A stretch of DNA of 64,000 nt from Streptomyces sp. DvalAA-43 (GCF_900091725.1 NZ_FMBW01000044.1:124001-188000), one strand, 5' to 3'. Shown: positions 48,094 to 57,181, counted from the first letter of the stretch. Program-made: numbers and translations. Notes: a model not told the origin generated them from the letters alone.

Positions 48094-49086
48094 GTGCACC
48101 TCCCCAAGGCCGAACTCCACCTCCACATCGAAGGCACCCTCGAACCCGAGCTGGCCTTCGCGCTCGCCGCGCGCAACGGCGTGCGGCTGCCGTACGCGGA
48201 CACCGAAGAGCTCCGCACCGCCTACCTCTTCGACGACCTGCAGAGCTTCCTGGACCTGTACTACGCGCTGATGGCGGTGCTCCGGACCGAGGAGGACTTC
48301 GAGGAGCTCGCCGACGCCTATCTCGCCCGCGCCGCCGCACAGGGCGTCCGGCACGCGGAGATCTTCTTCGACCCGCAGGCGCACACCGCGCGCGGCGTCC
48401 CGATCGGCACCGTCGTCGAGGGGCTCGGCCGGGCGCTGGACCGCAGCGAGGAGAAGCACGGCATCTCCACCCAGCTGATCATGTGCTTCCTGCGCGACGA
48501 GTCGGCCGAGTCGGCGATGGAGACCCTGGAGTCGGCGAAGCCGTATCTGCACCGGATCAGCGCGGTCGGCCTCGACTCGGCGGAGGTCGGCCACCCGCCC
48601 GTCAAGTTCCGTGAGGTGTACGAGGCGGCCGGGGCGCTCGGGCTGCGCAGGGTCGCCCATGCCGGGGAGGAGGGCCCGCCCGAGTACATCCGGGAGGCGC
48701 TGGACGTCCTCGGGGCCGAGCGCATCGACCACGGGCTGCGTTGCATGGAGGACCCGGAGCTGGTGGAGCGGCTGGTCGCGGACCGGGTGCCGCTCACCCT
48801 CTGCCCGCTGTCCAACGTACGGCTGCGCGCCATCGACACCCTGGAGGAACACCCGCTGCGGGCGATGATGGCCGCCGGGCTGCTCTGCACGGTGAACTCC
48901 GACGACCCCGCCTACTTCGGCGGGTACGTCGGGGACACCTTCCACGCCGTCCGTGAGGCGCTCGCCCTGGACCACGAGCAGCTGCGCACGCTGGCCCGCA
49001 ACTCCTTCGAGGCGGCCTTCCTCGACCACGACGAGGAGCGCCGGGCGCGCTATCTGTCCGAGGTCGAGGCGTACGCGTTCGACTGA
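48094..49086 (+). CDS. Adenine deaminase (adenosine deaminase superfamily)
   Basis: Zinc amidohydrolase-fold purine deaminase of 330 residues. LPKAELHLHIEGTLEPEL gives the first metal ligands (His 9 and 11), HAGEEGPPEYI the third, and CPLSNVRLR and NSDDPAYFGGY the fourth ligand region. The GTLEPE and SDDPAYFGGY signatures are those of the adenine deaminase subgroup (fungal Aah1-like) rather than adenosine deaminase, so adenine to hypoxanthine is the likelier reaction. GTG 48094 is used. Its last 37 bases overlap the convergent MFS gene. Confidence 0.9.
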   Translation: MHLPKAELHLHIEGTLEPELAFALAARNGVRLPYADTEELRTAYLFDDLQSFLDLYYALMAVLRTEEDFEELADAYLARAAAQGVRHAEIFFDPQAHTARGVPIGTVVEGLGRALDRSEEKHGISTQLIMCFLRDESAESAMETLESAKPYLHRISAVGLDSAEVGHPPVKFREVYEAAGALGLRRVAHAGEEGPPEYIREALDVLGAERIDHGLRCMEDPELVERLVADRVPLTLCPLSNVRLRAIDTLEEHPLRAMMAAGLLCTVNSDDPAYFGGYVGDTFHAVREALALDHEQLRTLARNSFEAAFLDHDEERRARYLSEVEAYAFD

Positions 49087-50405
49087 CCGGCACCGCCCGC
49101 CGGGCCCGCCGTCCGGAACGCGTTCCGGACCGGGCGCCTGCGGCGCACGGGCAGGCTGATCTCCGTGACGGCCTGCTCGGGCGCGCCCAGCTTGGGCACC
49201 GCGCCGGGCACCGCTCCGGTGGTGACGGCGAGCAGCGCGGCCGGTGCGCCGCCCCGGCGGCGTACCGAACCCGGCACCAGCGGGCGGCCACCGGTGTGCA
49301 GGGCGACGGCCGTGACCGGGGCCGCGACCAGCAGGGTGACGGCGCCCAGGACCAGGCCCATGACCGGGTATCCGGCCTGCTCGGACAGCACGCTGCCGAG
49401 GACCGGCCCGCAGGCCACCCCGACGGACGAGGCGGAGCCCGCGAGGACCGCCCAGCGGCCGCGCACGTCCAGGGAGGCGGCCAGGCCGATCAGATACGAC
49501 AGGACCACCGGGTAGACGGTGTTCCACAGGATCTCGCCGGTCGCGAACTGGCCGAGGTTCCCGGCCGACGAGCTGAGCACGATGCTCGCCGCGATGATCA
49601 TGGTGCCCAGGCCGATCGGCACCGCCCGGCCGAGCCGGGCGCCCAGCATCCCCGCACCCATCACCCCGAGCAGTCCCGCGCCGAGCGCGGCCGCGAACAC
49701 CGCGCCGATGGTGACCTCGGAGAGCCCGACCTGGGCCACGCCGATCCGGCTGCTGACGCCCCACAGCGCGTTCTGCGCCATGGACCAGACGAGCATGCCG
49801 CCCGCGAGGACCAGGCCGGAGCGGCGGTGCGGCAGCCGGCCGGCGACCGGGGCGGCGGGACCGGCGGGCGTGGAGCCGCCGAGCCGCCCGGTGGCGGGCC
49901 AGACGAGCAGGGCGACCAGGGCGATCGAGGCGAACGGCAGCCGGTGGCCGCCGCCGAGGTGCGGGATCGTCAGATAGAGGGCGCCCGCCGTCGCGGAGAC
50001 GCTGAGCAGCCCGAGCGACGAGGTCCGGTGCGGGTCGCGCTGGGCGGCGATGCCCGAGGCGGCCACCGCGGTCGCCGTACCGGAGCCGAAGCCCCCGATC
50101 ATCGCGCCCATGACCACCAGCGGCACCGACCCGGCCAGGGCGGCGCAGCCGTACCCCGCCATGGCCAGCACCAGTCCGATCCGGGCGGGCCGTCGCGGCC
50201 CGTACGTCTCGACCCGGCCCGCCAGCGTGAAGCCGGCGGTCGCCGAACTCAGCAGGAGGGCGCTGCCGACCAGGCCGGCCTGGGCCGTACTGAGGCCGAG
50301 ATAGACGGAGAGCCGCCCGACGATGGTGGGGAGCAGATAGGCGGCGAGGTAGCCGGCGGTGAACACGGCGACCAGGGGCCACGCGGCGCGAGGGCGCGAG
50401 GACAT
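49050..50405 (-). CDS. MFS transporter
   Basis: A 451-residue major facilitator protein with about 12 hydrophobic helices (for example LVAVFTAGYLAAYLLPTIVGRL and LGAGLLGVMGAGMLGARLG), followed by a basic, Pro/Arg-rich cytoplasmic tail. Substrate unknown. ATG 50405 has AGGA six bases upstream; ATG 50423 is in frame but has no site. Its 3' end overlaps the adenine deaminase gene by 37 bases. The 338-base divergent region with the PfkB kinase carries a Crp-like palindrome. Confidence 0.9.
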   Translation of the reverse strand: MSSRPRAAWPLVAVFTAGYLAAYLLPTIVGRLSVYLGLSTAQAGLVGSALLLSSATAGFTLAGRVETYGPRRPARIGLVLAMAGYGCAALAGSVPLVVMGAMIGGFGSGTATAVAASGIAAQRDPHRTSSLGLLSVSATAGALYLTIPHLGGGHRLPFASIALVALLVWPATGRLGGSTPAGPAAPVAGRLPHRRSGLVLAGGMLVWSMAQNALWGVSSRIGVAQVGLSEVTIGAVFAAALGAGLLGVMGAGMLGARLGRAVPIGLGTMIIAASIVLSSSAGNLGQFATGEILWNTVYPVVLSYLIGLAASLDVRGRWAVLAGSASSVGVACGPVLGSVLSEQAGYPVMGLVLGAVTLLVAAPVTAVALHTGGRPLVPGSVRRRGGAPAALLAVTTGAVPGAVPKLGAPEQAVTEISLPVRRRRPVRNAFRTAGPAGGAGQSNAYASTSDR

Positions 50406-50561
50406 GGGCGTTCCTGAAGACATGCCGGAGACGGCAGGGAAGGCAGGGGAGGGTGAAGCAGAAAATACGGGGAATTCGGGCCACTTGTCGGTAACTGTCG
50501 CCGAAGGGGCTCGCGGGCCAATTTGTATCAACCACGGCCAGTCGTCCGAAAGCCGCCCTGA

Positions 50562-50577
50562 TGTGATCTGAGTCACA
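50562..50577. promoter_or_regulatory. Crp-like palindrome
   Basis: TGTGATCTGAGTCACA matches the TGTGA-N6-TCACA consensus exactly. It lies between the divergent MFS transporter (157 bases from its start) and PfkB kinase (167 bases from its start). The rest of this gap (50406-50743) holds no other clear signal. Confidence 0.6.
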
Positions 50578-50743
50578 TGCGAGTTTGGGTTCGGGGAGCG
50601 CGGGTAGCAGCGTTTGTTTACGCGGATCGGTGTCCGCGTGCGGGGCGCCGGAACGAGCCCTCCGGAAGCGGCGGCGCGCACTCTCCGGTTACGTCGTCGG
50701 ATCGGGCACACTGGCCAGATCTGCCACGACCGGGGAGTGCACA

Positions 50744-51868
50744 GTGAGCACGGACAATCCAGGTATCGACCCACTGGACGGGCTGCGTGCCCCGCAGGAC
50801 CCGGACTGCGACGTCTTCCTCACCGGCACGGTCTTCCTCGACATCATCTTCACCGGCCTGGACAGCGCCCCGGTGCGCGGCACCGAGTCCTGGGCGCGCG
50901 GCATGGGCTCCAGCCCCGGCGGCGTCGCCAACATGGCGACCGCCCTGGCGCGGCTGGGGCTGCACACCTCGCTGGCCGCGGCGTTCGGCGACGACCACTA
51001 CGGGGAGTACTGCTGGGACGCCCTGGAGCAGGGTGAGGGCATCGACCTGTCCATGTCGCACACCGTCCCCGGCTGGCACTCGCCGGTGACCGTCTCGATG
51101 GCGTACGAGGGCGAGCGGACGATGGTCTCGCACGGCCACGAGGCCCCCGGCCCCGAGGGCACCCACGGCACCGCCGTCCCCACCGGGGAACCGCCGTTCC
51201 CGCGCTGCCCGCCCCGGGCCCGCGCCGCCGTCGCCTCGCTCGCCCCCGGCCGCACCGAACCATGGGTCGCCGTCGCCGCCCGCAACGGTGCCCGGATCTT
51301 CGCCGACGTCGGCTGGGACGAGACCGGCCGCTGGGACCTGGACGCCCTCGCCGACCTGGAGCACTGCCAGGCCTTCCTCCCCAACGCCGAGGAGGCGATG
51401 CGCTACACCCGCACCGACTGCCCGCGCGCCGCCGCCCACGCCCTGGCCGAACGCGTGCCGCTCGCCGTGGTCACCCTGGGGTCGGAGGGCGCGTACGCGG
51501 TGGACGCGGCGACCGGGGCGAGCGCCGAGGTGCCCGCGATCGAGGTCGAGGCGCTCGACCCCACCGGCGCGGGCGACGTCTTCGTCGCCGGTTTCGTCAC
51601 CGGCACCCTGGCGGACTGGCCGCTCGCCGACCGGCTGGCCTTCGCCGGACTGACCGCGGCGCTCTCGGTCCAGGAGTTCGGCGGATCGCTGTCGGCGCCG
51701 GGCTGGGCGGAGGTCGCCGCCTGGTGGCAGCGGGTCCGCACCTTCGCCGAGCAGGACCCGGCCGCCCTCCAGCGGTACGCCTTCCTGGAGGAGCTGCTGC
51801 CCGCGGCCGCCCGGCCCTGGCCGCTGCGCCGGGCGGTCCCGACGATCGGCTTCCGGCACCCCGTCTGA
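50744..51868 (+). CDS. PfkB-family carbohydrate kinase
   Basis: ATP-dependent sugar or nucleoside kinase of the ribokinase family, 374 residues, cytoplasmic. The first PfkB signature appears as GSSPGGVANMATALARLGL and the second as DPTGAGDVFVAGF, with the catalytic Asp in GAGD. A Gly/Pro-rich insertion (about 130-155, EAPGPEGTHGTAVP) is unusual. GTG 50744 follows GGGGAG. Substrate unknown; being divergent from an MFS transporter with a shared Crp-like site, it may act on what that transporter moves, which is inferred. Confidence 0.9.
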   Translation: MSTDNPGIDPLDGLRAPQDPDCDVFLTGTVFLDIIFTGLDSAPVRGTESWARGMGSSPGGVANMATALARLGLHTSLAAAFGDDHYGEYCWDALEQGEGIDLSMSHTVPGWHSPVTVSMAYEGERTMVSHGHEAPGPEGTHGTAVPTGEPPFPRCPPRARAAVASLAPGRTEPWVAVAARNGARIFADVGWDETGRWDLDALADLEHCQAFLPNAEEAMRYTRTDCPRAAAHALAERVPLAVVTLGSEGAYAVDAATGASAEVPAIEVEALDPTGAGDVFVAGFVTGTLADWPLADRLAFAGLTAALSVQEFGGSLSAPGWAEVAAWWQRVRTFAEQDPAALQRYAFLEELLPAAARPWPLRRAVPTIGFRHPV

Positions 51869-52010
51869 CGGCCGCGCGCAGCCGTTCGCGAACGTGTGCG
51901 AAAAAGCTCTCGGTGTTGTCGGTGCGGAGTCGTAGGCTTGGTAATCCGAGAGGTTGTCGATCGGCGAGAACCTTGCAACGGGAGGTATGTGCAGGCCACA
52001 GAGCCGGCCC

Positions 52011-53042
52011 ATGACTCAGACACCCACAGCCCAGACCCCTGCGCCGAGGCAGGCGCGAGCCCGCTTCACCGTCCCCGCCAGCCACCCGATGGTGACCGTT
52101 CTGGGATCCGGCGACGCCCTGCTGCGCGTGATCGAGACGGCCTTCCCGGCGGCCGACATCCACGTCCGGGGAAACGAGATCAGCGCCGCCGGAGACGCGA
52201 CGGAAGTCGCCCTGATCCAGCGCCTGTTCGACGAAATGATGCTGGTGCTCCGCACCGGTCAGCCGATGACGGAGGACGCAGTGGAACGCTCGATCGCCAT
52301 GCTCAGGGCGACGGAGAGCGGCGAGGGGGACGGCGAGGAGACACCGGCCGAGGTGCTCACCCAGAACATCCTCTCCAGCCGCGGTCGCACGATCCGCCCC
52401 AAGACGCTCAACCAGAAGCGGTACGTCGACGCGATCGACAAGCACACGATCGTCTTCGGCATCGGCCCCGCCGGTACCGGCAAGACCTATCTCGCCATGG
52501 CGAAGGCCGTCCAGGCCCTTCAGTCCAAGCAGGTCAACCGGATCATCCTGACCCGGCCCGCGGTCGAGGCGGGCGAGCGGCTCGGCTTCCTGCCCGGCAC
52601 GCTCTACGAGAAGATCGACCCGTATCTGCGCCCGCTCTACGACGCGCTGCACGACATGCTGGACCCCGACTCGATCCCGCGGCTGATGGCGGCGGGCACG
52701 ATCGAGGTGGCGCCGCTGGCATACATGCGCGGCCGGACCTTGAATGACGCGTTCATCATTCTGGACGAGGCGCAGAACACCAGCGCCGAGCAGATGAAGA
52801 TGTTCCTGACCCGGCTCGGCTTCGACTCGAAGATCGTCATCACCGGTGACGTCACCCAGGTCGACCTGCCGAACGGCACCAAGAGTGGTCTGCGCCAGGT
52901 CCAGGAGATCCTGGACGGCGTGGAGGACGTCCACTTCTCCCGGCTCACCTCCCAGGATGTCGTCCGGCACAAGCTCGTCGGCCGTATCGTCGACGCGTAC
53001 GAGAAGTACGACAGCAGAGCCGGCCACAACGGGAAGCAGTAG
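52011..53042 (+). CDS. phoH: PhoH-family ATPase
   Basis: Cytoplasmic ATPase of the PhoH/YbeZ family linked to RNA metabolism and ribosome maturation with YbeY. From ATG 52011 it has 343 residues: an N-terminal KH-like region (IETAFPAADIHVRGNEIS), Walker A GPAGTGKTYLA, ILTRPAVEAGERLGFLPG, and Walker B FIILDEAQNTS. ATG 51987 has GGGAGG only one base away, too close, and 52011 has only a weak site, so the start is uncertain. It forms an operon with ybeY and the CBS protein. Confidence 0.93.
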   Translation: MTQTPTAQTPAPRQARARFTVPASHPMVTVLGSGDALLRVIETAFPAADIHVRGNEISAAGDATEVALIQRLFDEMMLVLRTGQPMTEDAVERSIAMLRATESGEGDGEETPAEVLTQNILSSRGRTIRPKTLNQKRYVDAIDKHTIVFGIGPAGTGKTYLAMAKAVQALQSKQVNRIILTRPAVEAGERLGFLPGTLYEKIDPYLRPLYDALHDMLDPDSIPRLMAAGTIEVAPLAYMRGRTLNDAFIILDEAQNTSAEQMKMFLTRLGFDSKIVITGDVTQVDLPNGTKSGLRQVQEILDGVEDVHFSRLTSQDVVRHKLVGRIVDAYEKYDSRAGHNGKQ

Positions 53043-53051
53043 CAGCGCACC

Positions 53052-53549
53052 ATGTCGATCGACGTCAACAACGAGTCCGGAACCGAGGTCGACGAGCAGG
53101 CGATCCTCGACATCGCCCGCTACGCGCTCGCGCGGATGCGGATCCACCCGCTCTCCGAACTCTCGGTGATCGTGGTGGACACCGACGCCATGGAACAGCT
53201 CCACATCCAGTGGATGGACCTCCCGGGCCCGACCGATGTCATGTCCTTCCCGATGGACGAGCTGCGTCCGCCGGCCAAGGACGACGAGGAGCCCCCGCAA
53301 GGGCTCCTCGGTGACATCGTGCTCTGCCCGGAGGTCGCCAAGAAGCAGGGCGAGGACGCGGAGACCCGGCACTCCATGGACGAGGAGCTCCAGCTCCTCA
53401 CCGTCCACGGCGTGCTGCACCTCCTCGGGTACGACCACGAGGAGCCGGACGAGAAGGCCGAGATGTTCGGCCTCCAGGCCGCGATCGTCGACGGCTGGCG
53501 CGCCGAGCACGGCCTGACCGGCCCGTCGCCCGCCCCCACCGTGTCGTGA
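53052..53549 (+). CDS. ybeY: Endoribonuclease YbeY
   Basis: Zinc endoribonuclease needed for 16S rRNA 3'-end processing and ribosome quality control, 165 residues. The metal motif is HGVLHLLGYDH, with TDVMSFPMDE and GDIVLCPE also typical. ATG 53052 lies nine bases after phoH, and its stop overlaps the GTG of the next gene, so three genes are tightly coupled. PhoH and YbeY are functional partners in many bacteria. Confidence 0.96.
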   Translation: MSIDVNNESGTEVDEQAILDIARYALARMRIHPLSELSVIVVDTDAMEQLHIQWMDLPGPTDVMSFPMDELRPPAKDDEEPPQGLLGDIVLCPEVAKKQGEDAETRHSMDEELQLLTVHGVLHLLGYDHEEPDEKAEMFGLQAAIVDGWRAEHGLTGPSPAPTVS

Positions 53550-54838
53550 GCGTTCCTCTCGTCCTGGGTGCCGTTCTGCTGGTCGTCGTCGGCTGGCTGG
53601 CCGCCTGCGCGGAGGCGGGCATCGCCCGGGTCTCCAGCTTCCGGGCCGCCGAGGCGGTCCGCTCCGGGCGGCGCGGCAGCCGGAAGCTGGAGCAGGTCGC
53701 GGCGGATCCGACCCGGTATCTCAATGTCGCCCTGCTGGTGCGGGTCGCCTGCGAGATGTCGGCCGCGGTGCTCGTCACGTACGCCTGCCTGAAGGAACTC
53801 CCGGAGACCTGGGAGGCGCTGGCCGTCGCCATGGGCGTGATGGTCCTCGTCTCCTACGTCGCCATCGGCGTGTCGCCGCGCACCATCGGCCGCCAGCACC
53901 CGCTGAACACGGCCACGGCCGCGGCGTACGTCCTGCTGCCGCTGGCCAGGGTCATGGGTCCGATCCCGCAGCTGCTGATCCTCATCGGCAACGCGCTGAC
54001 CCCGGGCAAGGGCTTCCGCAAGGGCCCGTTCGCCAGCGAGGCCGAGCTGCGTGCGATGGTCGACCTCGCCGAGGCGGAGTCGCTGATCGAGGACGAGGAG
54101 CGCCGCATGGTGCACTCCGTCTTCGAGCTCGGCGACACGCTGGTGCGCGAGGTCATGGTGCCGCGGACGGACCTGGTCTGCATCGAGCGCTACAAGACCA
54201 TCCGGCAGGCGCTCACCCTGGCCCTGCGCTCCGGTTTCTCGCGGATCCCGGTCACCGGGGAGAACGAGGACGACATCGTCGGCATCGTGTATCTCAAGGA
54301 CCTGGTCCGCAAGACCCACATCAACCGCGAGTCCGAGGCCGATCTGGTCTCCACGGCGATGCGGCCGGCGGCCTTCGTGCCCGACACCAAGAACGCCGGT
54401 GACCTGCTGCGCGAGATGCAGCAGGACCGCAGCCACGTCGCCGTCGTGATCGACGAGTACGGCGGCACGGCGGGCATCGTCACCATCGAGGACATCCTCG
54501 AGGAGATCGTCGGCGAGATCACCGACGAGTACGACCGCGAACTCCCGCCCGTCCAGAAGCTGGAGAACGACTGCTTCCGGGTGACCGCGCGCCTCGACAT
54601 CGGCGACCTCGGCGAGCTGTTCGGCCTCGACGAGTACGACGACGAGGACGTGGAGACCGTCGGCGGACTGCTGGCCAAGGCGCTGGGGCGGGTCCCGATC
54701 GCCGGGGCGTCGGCCCTCGTCGACCTGCCGGACGGCCGCCGGCTGCGGCTGACCGCGGAGTCCCCGGCGGGCCGCCGCAACAAGATCGTCACGGTGCTGG
54801 TGGAGCCCGTGGCACCGCAGGGGGAGGACGAGGGATGA
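53546..54838 (+). CDS. CNNM/CBS-domain (CorC/HlyC) membrane protein
   Basis: Membrane protein of the hemolysin C/CorC group, probably in magnesium or cobalt homeostasis, 430 residues. An N-terminal CNNM domain with about four helices (1-150) is followed by a CBS pair (about 185-320, REVMVPRTDLVCIERYKTI and VAVVIDEYGGTAGIVTIEDIL) and a CorC-associated domain at the end. GTG 53546 overlaps the ybeY stop by four bases, and its own stop overlaps the next ATG. Confidence 0.94.
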   Translation: MSVPLVLGAVLLVVVGWLAACAEAGIARVSSFRAAEAVRSGRRGSRKLEQVAADPTRYLNVALLVRVACEMSAAVLVTYACLKELPETWEALAVAMGVMVLVSYVAIGVSPRTIGRQHPLNTATAAAYVLLPLARVMGPIPQLLILIGNALTPGKGFRKGPFASEAELRAMVDLAEAESLIEDEERRMVHSVFELGDTLVREVMVPRTDLVCIERYKTIRQALTLALRSGFSRIPVTGENEDDIVGIVYLKDLVRKTHINRESEADLVSTAMRPAAFVPDTKNAGDLLREMQQDRSHVAVVIDEYGGTAGIVTIEDILEEIVGEITDEYDRELPPVQKLENDCFRVTARLDIGDLGELFGLDEYDDEDVETVGGLLAKALGRVPIAGASALVDLPDGRRLRLTAESPAGRRNKIVTVLVEPVAPQGEDEG

Positions 54839-55188
54839 CTCCGCAGCAGCTGAGGGCGTTCTGCCTGGAGTTCAACGCGAGCACCGAGGAGTTCCCGTTC
54901 GGCCCCGGGGCCTCCGTCTTCAAGGTGCTCGGCAAGATGTTCGCGCTCAGCACGCTGGACGCCCGCCCGCTGACGGTGAACCTGAAATGCGACCCGGACG
55001 AGGCGGTGCGGCTGCGGGAGAAGTACGACGCGGTGGTGCCGGGCTGGCACATGAACAAGCGGCACTGGAACACCGTGACGGTCTCCGGGGTGCCCGACCG
55101 GGTGCTCCGCGAGCTGATCGAGGACTCCTACGACCTGGTGGTGGCCGGGCTGCCGAAGGCGGACCGGCTGCGGCTGGACCGGGCGTAG
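54835..55188 (+). CDS. MmcQ/YjbR-family protein
   Basis: A 117-residue protein of the MmcQ/YjbR family (CyaY-like fold, DNA-binding in some members). Typical marks are FPFGPGASVFKVLGKMFAL at 19-37, NLKCDPDEA, and PGWHMNKRHWNTV. ATG 54835 overlaps the preceding stop, so it belongs to the phoH operon. The cellular role is unknown. Confidence 0.92.
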   Translation: MTPQQLRAFCLEFNASTEEFPFGPGASVFKVLGKMFALSTLDARPLTVNLKCDPDEAVRLREKYDAVVPGWHMNKRHWNTVTVSGVPDRVLRELIEDSYDLVVAGLPKADRLRLDRA

Positions 55189-55229
55189 CCGGTGCGCGGG
55201 CGGGCGCGCCCGGTTCGTATGCTCGGCAC

Positions 55230-55583
55230 ATGACTGAGAGCACCGACCTCGGCCCCGAGGACCGCAAGATCGTCACGCTGGCGCGCAGCGCCCGCGCCCG
55301 CAACGGTGTGCCGGAGGGCGCGGCCGTACGGGACGAGACCGGACGCACCTATGTCGCGGGCACCGTACGGCTGGAGTCGCTGAAGCTCAGCGCGCTGCAG
55401 ACCGCGGTGGCGATGGCCGTGGCCAGCGGGGCCACCTCCCTGGAGGCGGCCGCGGTCGTCTCCGAGGCCGCGACCCCGTCGGACGAGGACCGTGCCGCGG
55501 TACGGGACCTGGGCGGCCCGGACACCCCGGTCCTGCTCGCCGGACCCGACGGCACGCTGCGGGTCAGCGTGACGGCGGGCTGA
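55230..55583 (+). CDS. Cytidine deaminase-like protein lacking the zinc site
   Basis: A 117-residue protein in the position where actinobacteria often carry an annotated cytidine deaminase, and its first half follows that fold (IVTLARSARARNGVPEGAAVRDETG and VRLES). The catalytic motif is lost: the expected Cys-Ala-Glu reads Ser-Ala-Leu (54-56, LSALQTAVAMAVASGA), and the PCxxC loop reads SDEDRAAV with no cysteine. It is therefore probably a non-catalytic relative with a structural or binding role. ATG 55230 is chosen. It sits between the YjbR gene and the WxL pair. Confidence 0.75.
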   Translation: MTESTDLGPEDRKIVTLARSARARNGVPEGAAVRDETGRTYVAGTVRLESLKLSALQTAVAMAVASGATSLEAAAVVSEAATPSDEDRAAVRDLGGPDTPVLLAGPDGTLRVSVTAG

Positions 55584-55672
55584 CGCCGGAGCGATCCGTA
55601 CACCGGGCACGAACGCCCCGCGGCCGACCGGCTGCGGGGCGTTTCGCGTACCGGGCGCGGGGAGCAGGGATC

Positions 55673-55697
55673 TTGACATTATCTGATGGGTCATCAG
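55673..55697 (+). promoter_or_regulatory. Promoter/operator of the WxL pair
   Basis: TTGACA (55673-55678), a consensus -35 hexamer, is followed by the perfect dyad CTGATG-GGT-CATCAG (55683-55697), about 100 bases before the start of the secreted protein. The dyad would lie within the promoter core, as an operator would. Confidence 0.5.
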
Positions 55698-55798
55698 CCC
55701 AGGCGTTCCGTTGCCCTTGACTTCTTCGGGGCCGGAGCCGTCAATGGGCCCCCGTCGGCGCGGAGAGCCGCTGCGCCGCATCCGCAGGAGGGGGCTCC

Positions 55799-57181
55799 AT
55801 GCGTCCGACCGTACGAAGAATCAGCATGCGAAGATCCGGCGCCCGAGGACGTCCGGGGCGCGGCCGCCGCTGGGCCGCCGCACTGGGCGTCGGCGCGCTC
55901 GTCGTGGCCGGGGGAGGGGGGCTCGCGGGCCCCGCGCAGGCCATGGCCACCGCCTCGGTGCCAGTGGACTTCCCCACCCACTGCATCCCGCCCGCCATCG
56001 CGGGCATCCCTCCGATCGACGGGACCACGAGGGCCGAGATCACCGTCGACAACGCCGCCCCGAAGGTGGGCGACACGGTCACGGTCACCTACACCGTCGT
56101 CGCGGCCGCCGCGAGCAACCCGGTCGATCTGGCGCTGCCCGCCGACATCATGACGCCCACCGGCAAGGTCACCGTCGGCGGTGCGCAGAGCGCGAGCGTC
56201 ACCGTCGCGGGCCCCAAGAAGAACGACCCGGTCCCCGGCAAGGGCGCCTTCCCGTCCTTCTCGATGACCGGCACCTTCACGGTCACGGCGCCCGGACGGA
56301 TCACGCTGTCGCCGGGCGACTACAACATCCACACCAGCTACATCATGGAGCTGGACACCCCCTGCACGGTGACGGACCCGCCCGCCCCCGTCTCCGAGAC
56401 GATCATCGCGACGGACGGCGGCGGCCAGGTCAACGAGCGTGCCATCCAGCTCGGGGCCGCGTCCGGCAAGGCGGGCGACGCGGTCACCGTCACCGGGTCG
56501 AAGTTCACCCCTGGCGCGGACATCACCCTCGCGGGCCGGGCCGGTGACGCGGCGACCGCCGACACGGCCACCGCCAAGGCGGACGGCTCGGGCGGCTTCA
56601 GCGGCACGCTCACCGTCGACGACCCGGCGACCACCGGCATCGTCGCCTACGAGGGCGGAAGCTGGGACCCGGCCAAGGGCGCGGGCCCGCAGGCCTACAC
56701 CGTCACCGGTGGCGGCGGCGACATCCCGGACGGCAGCCAGCAGCTCAGGACCTCCGTCCGGGCGGGCACGCTCTCCATGGTCCAGGCCGGGGACACCGTC
56801 GAGATGTCGGCCGTCGACTTCGGCCGCGGCGGCGCCTCCCGGGGCTCCCTGCGGACGGTCACGGTCGAGGACTACCGCGGCGGCCCCGCGGGCTGGTCCC
56901 TGACCGGAAAGGTCACCGACTTCAAGGGGCCCGGCGGAGCGACGATCGACGCGTCCGCACTCGGCTGGACCCCGGTCTGCGCGACGAAGCCCGGCAGCCC
57001 GAGCACCTGCGCGGCGGGTTCCCAGGGCCCGGTCGGCAGCGCGGGCGCCACGCTGGCGTCCACGCCGAACGGGACCTTCACCGGCGGCGAGTTCACCGTC
57101 GACGCCCGGCTCGCGCTGACCGTACCGGCGTACACCGCCCCCGGCGCGTACTCCGGCGTGCTCACCCTCACCCTCACGTGA
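55799..57181 (+). CDS. Secreted WxL-like surface protein
   Basis: A 460-residue exported protein. A twin-Arg-containing basic N-region and hydrophobic core lead to a signal cleavage near AGPAQA (about 43-49). The mature part is Thr/Val/Gly-rich beta-sandwich sequence (an Ig-like segment about 210-290, GDAVTVTGSKFTPGADITL). A WSL triplet (366-368) and a C-terminal LTVPAYTAPGAYSGVLTLTL resemble the WxL cell-wall-binding domain of Firmicutes. ATG 55799 has GGAGGGGG upstream. It is followed at once by a DUF916-like membrane protein, its likely partner. Confidence 0.82.
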   Translation: MRPTVRRISMRRSGARGRPGRGRRWAAALGVGALVVAGGGGLAGPAQAMATASVPVDFPTHCIPPAIAGIPPIDGTTRAEITVDNAAPKVGDTVTVTYTVVAAAASNPVDLALPADIMTPTGKVTVGGAQSASVTVAGPKKNDPVPGKGAFPSFSMTGTFTVTAPGRITLSPGDYNIHTSYIMELDTPCTVTDPPAPVSETIIATDGGGQVNERAIQLGAASGKAGDAVTVTGSKFTPGADITLAGRAGDAATADTATAKADGSGGFSGTLTVDDPATTGIVAYEGGSWDPAKGAGPQAYTVTGGGGDIPDGSQQLRTSVRAGTLSMVQAGDTVEMSAVDFGRGGASRGSLRTVTVEDYRGGPAGWSLTGKVTDFKGPGGATIDASALGWTPVCATKPGSPSTCAAGSQGPVGSAGATLASTPNGTFTGGEFTVDARLALTVPAYTAPGAYSGVLTLTLT

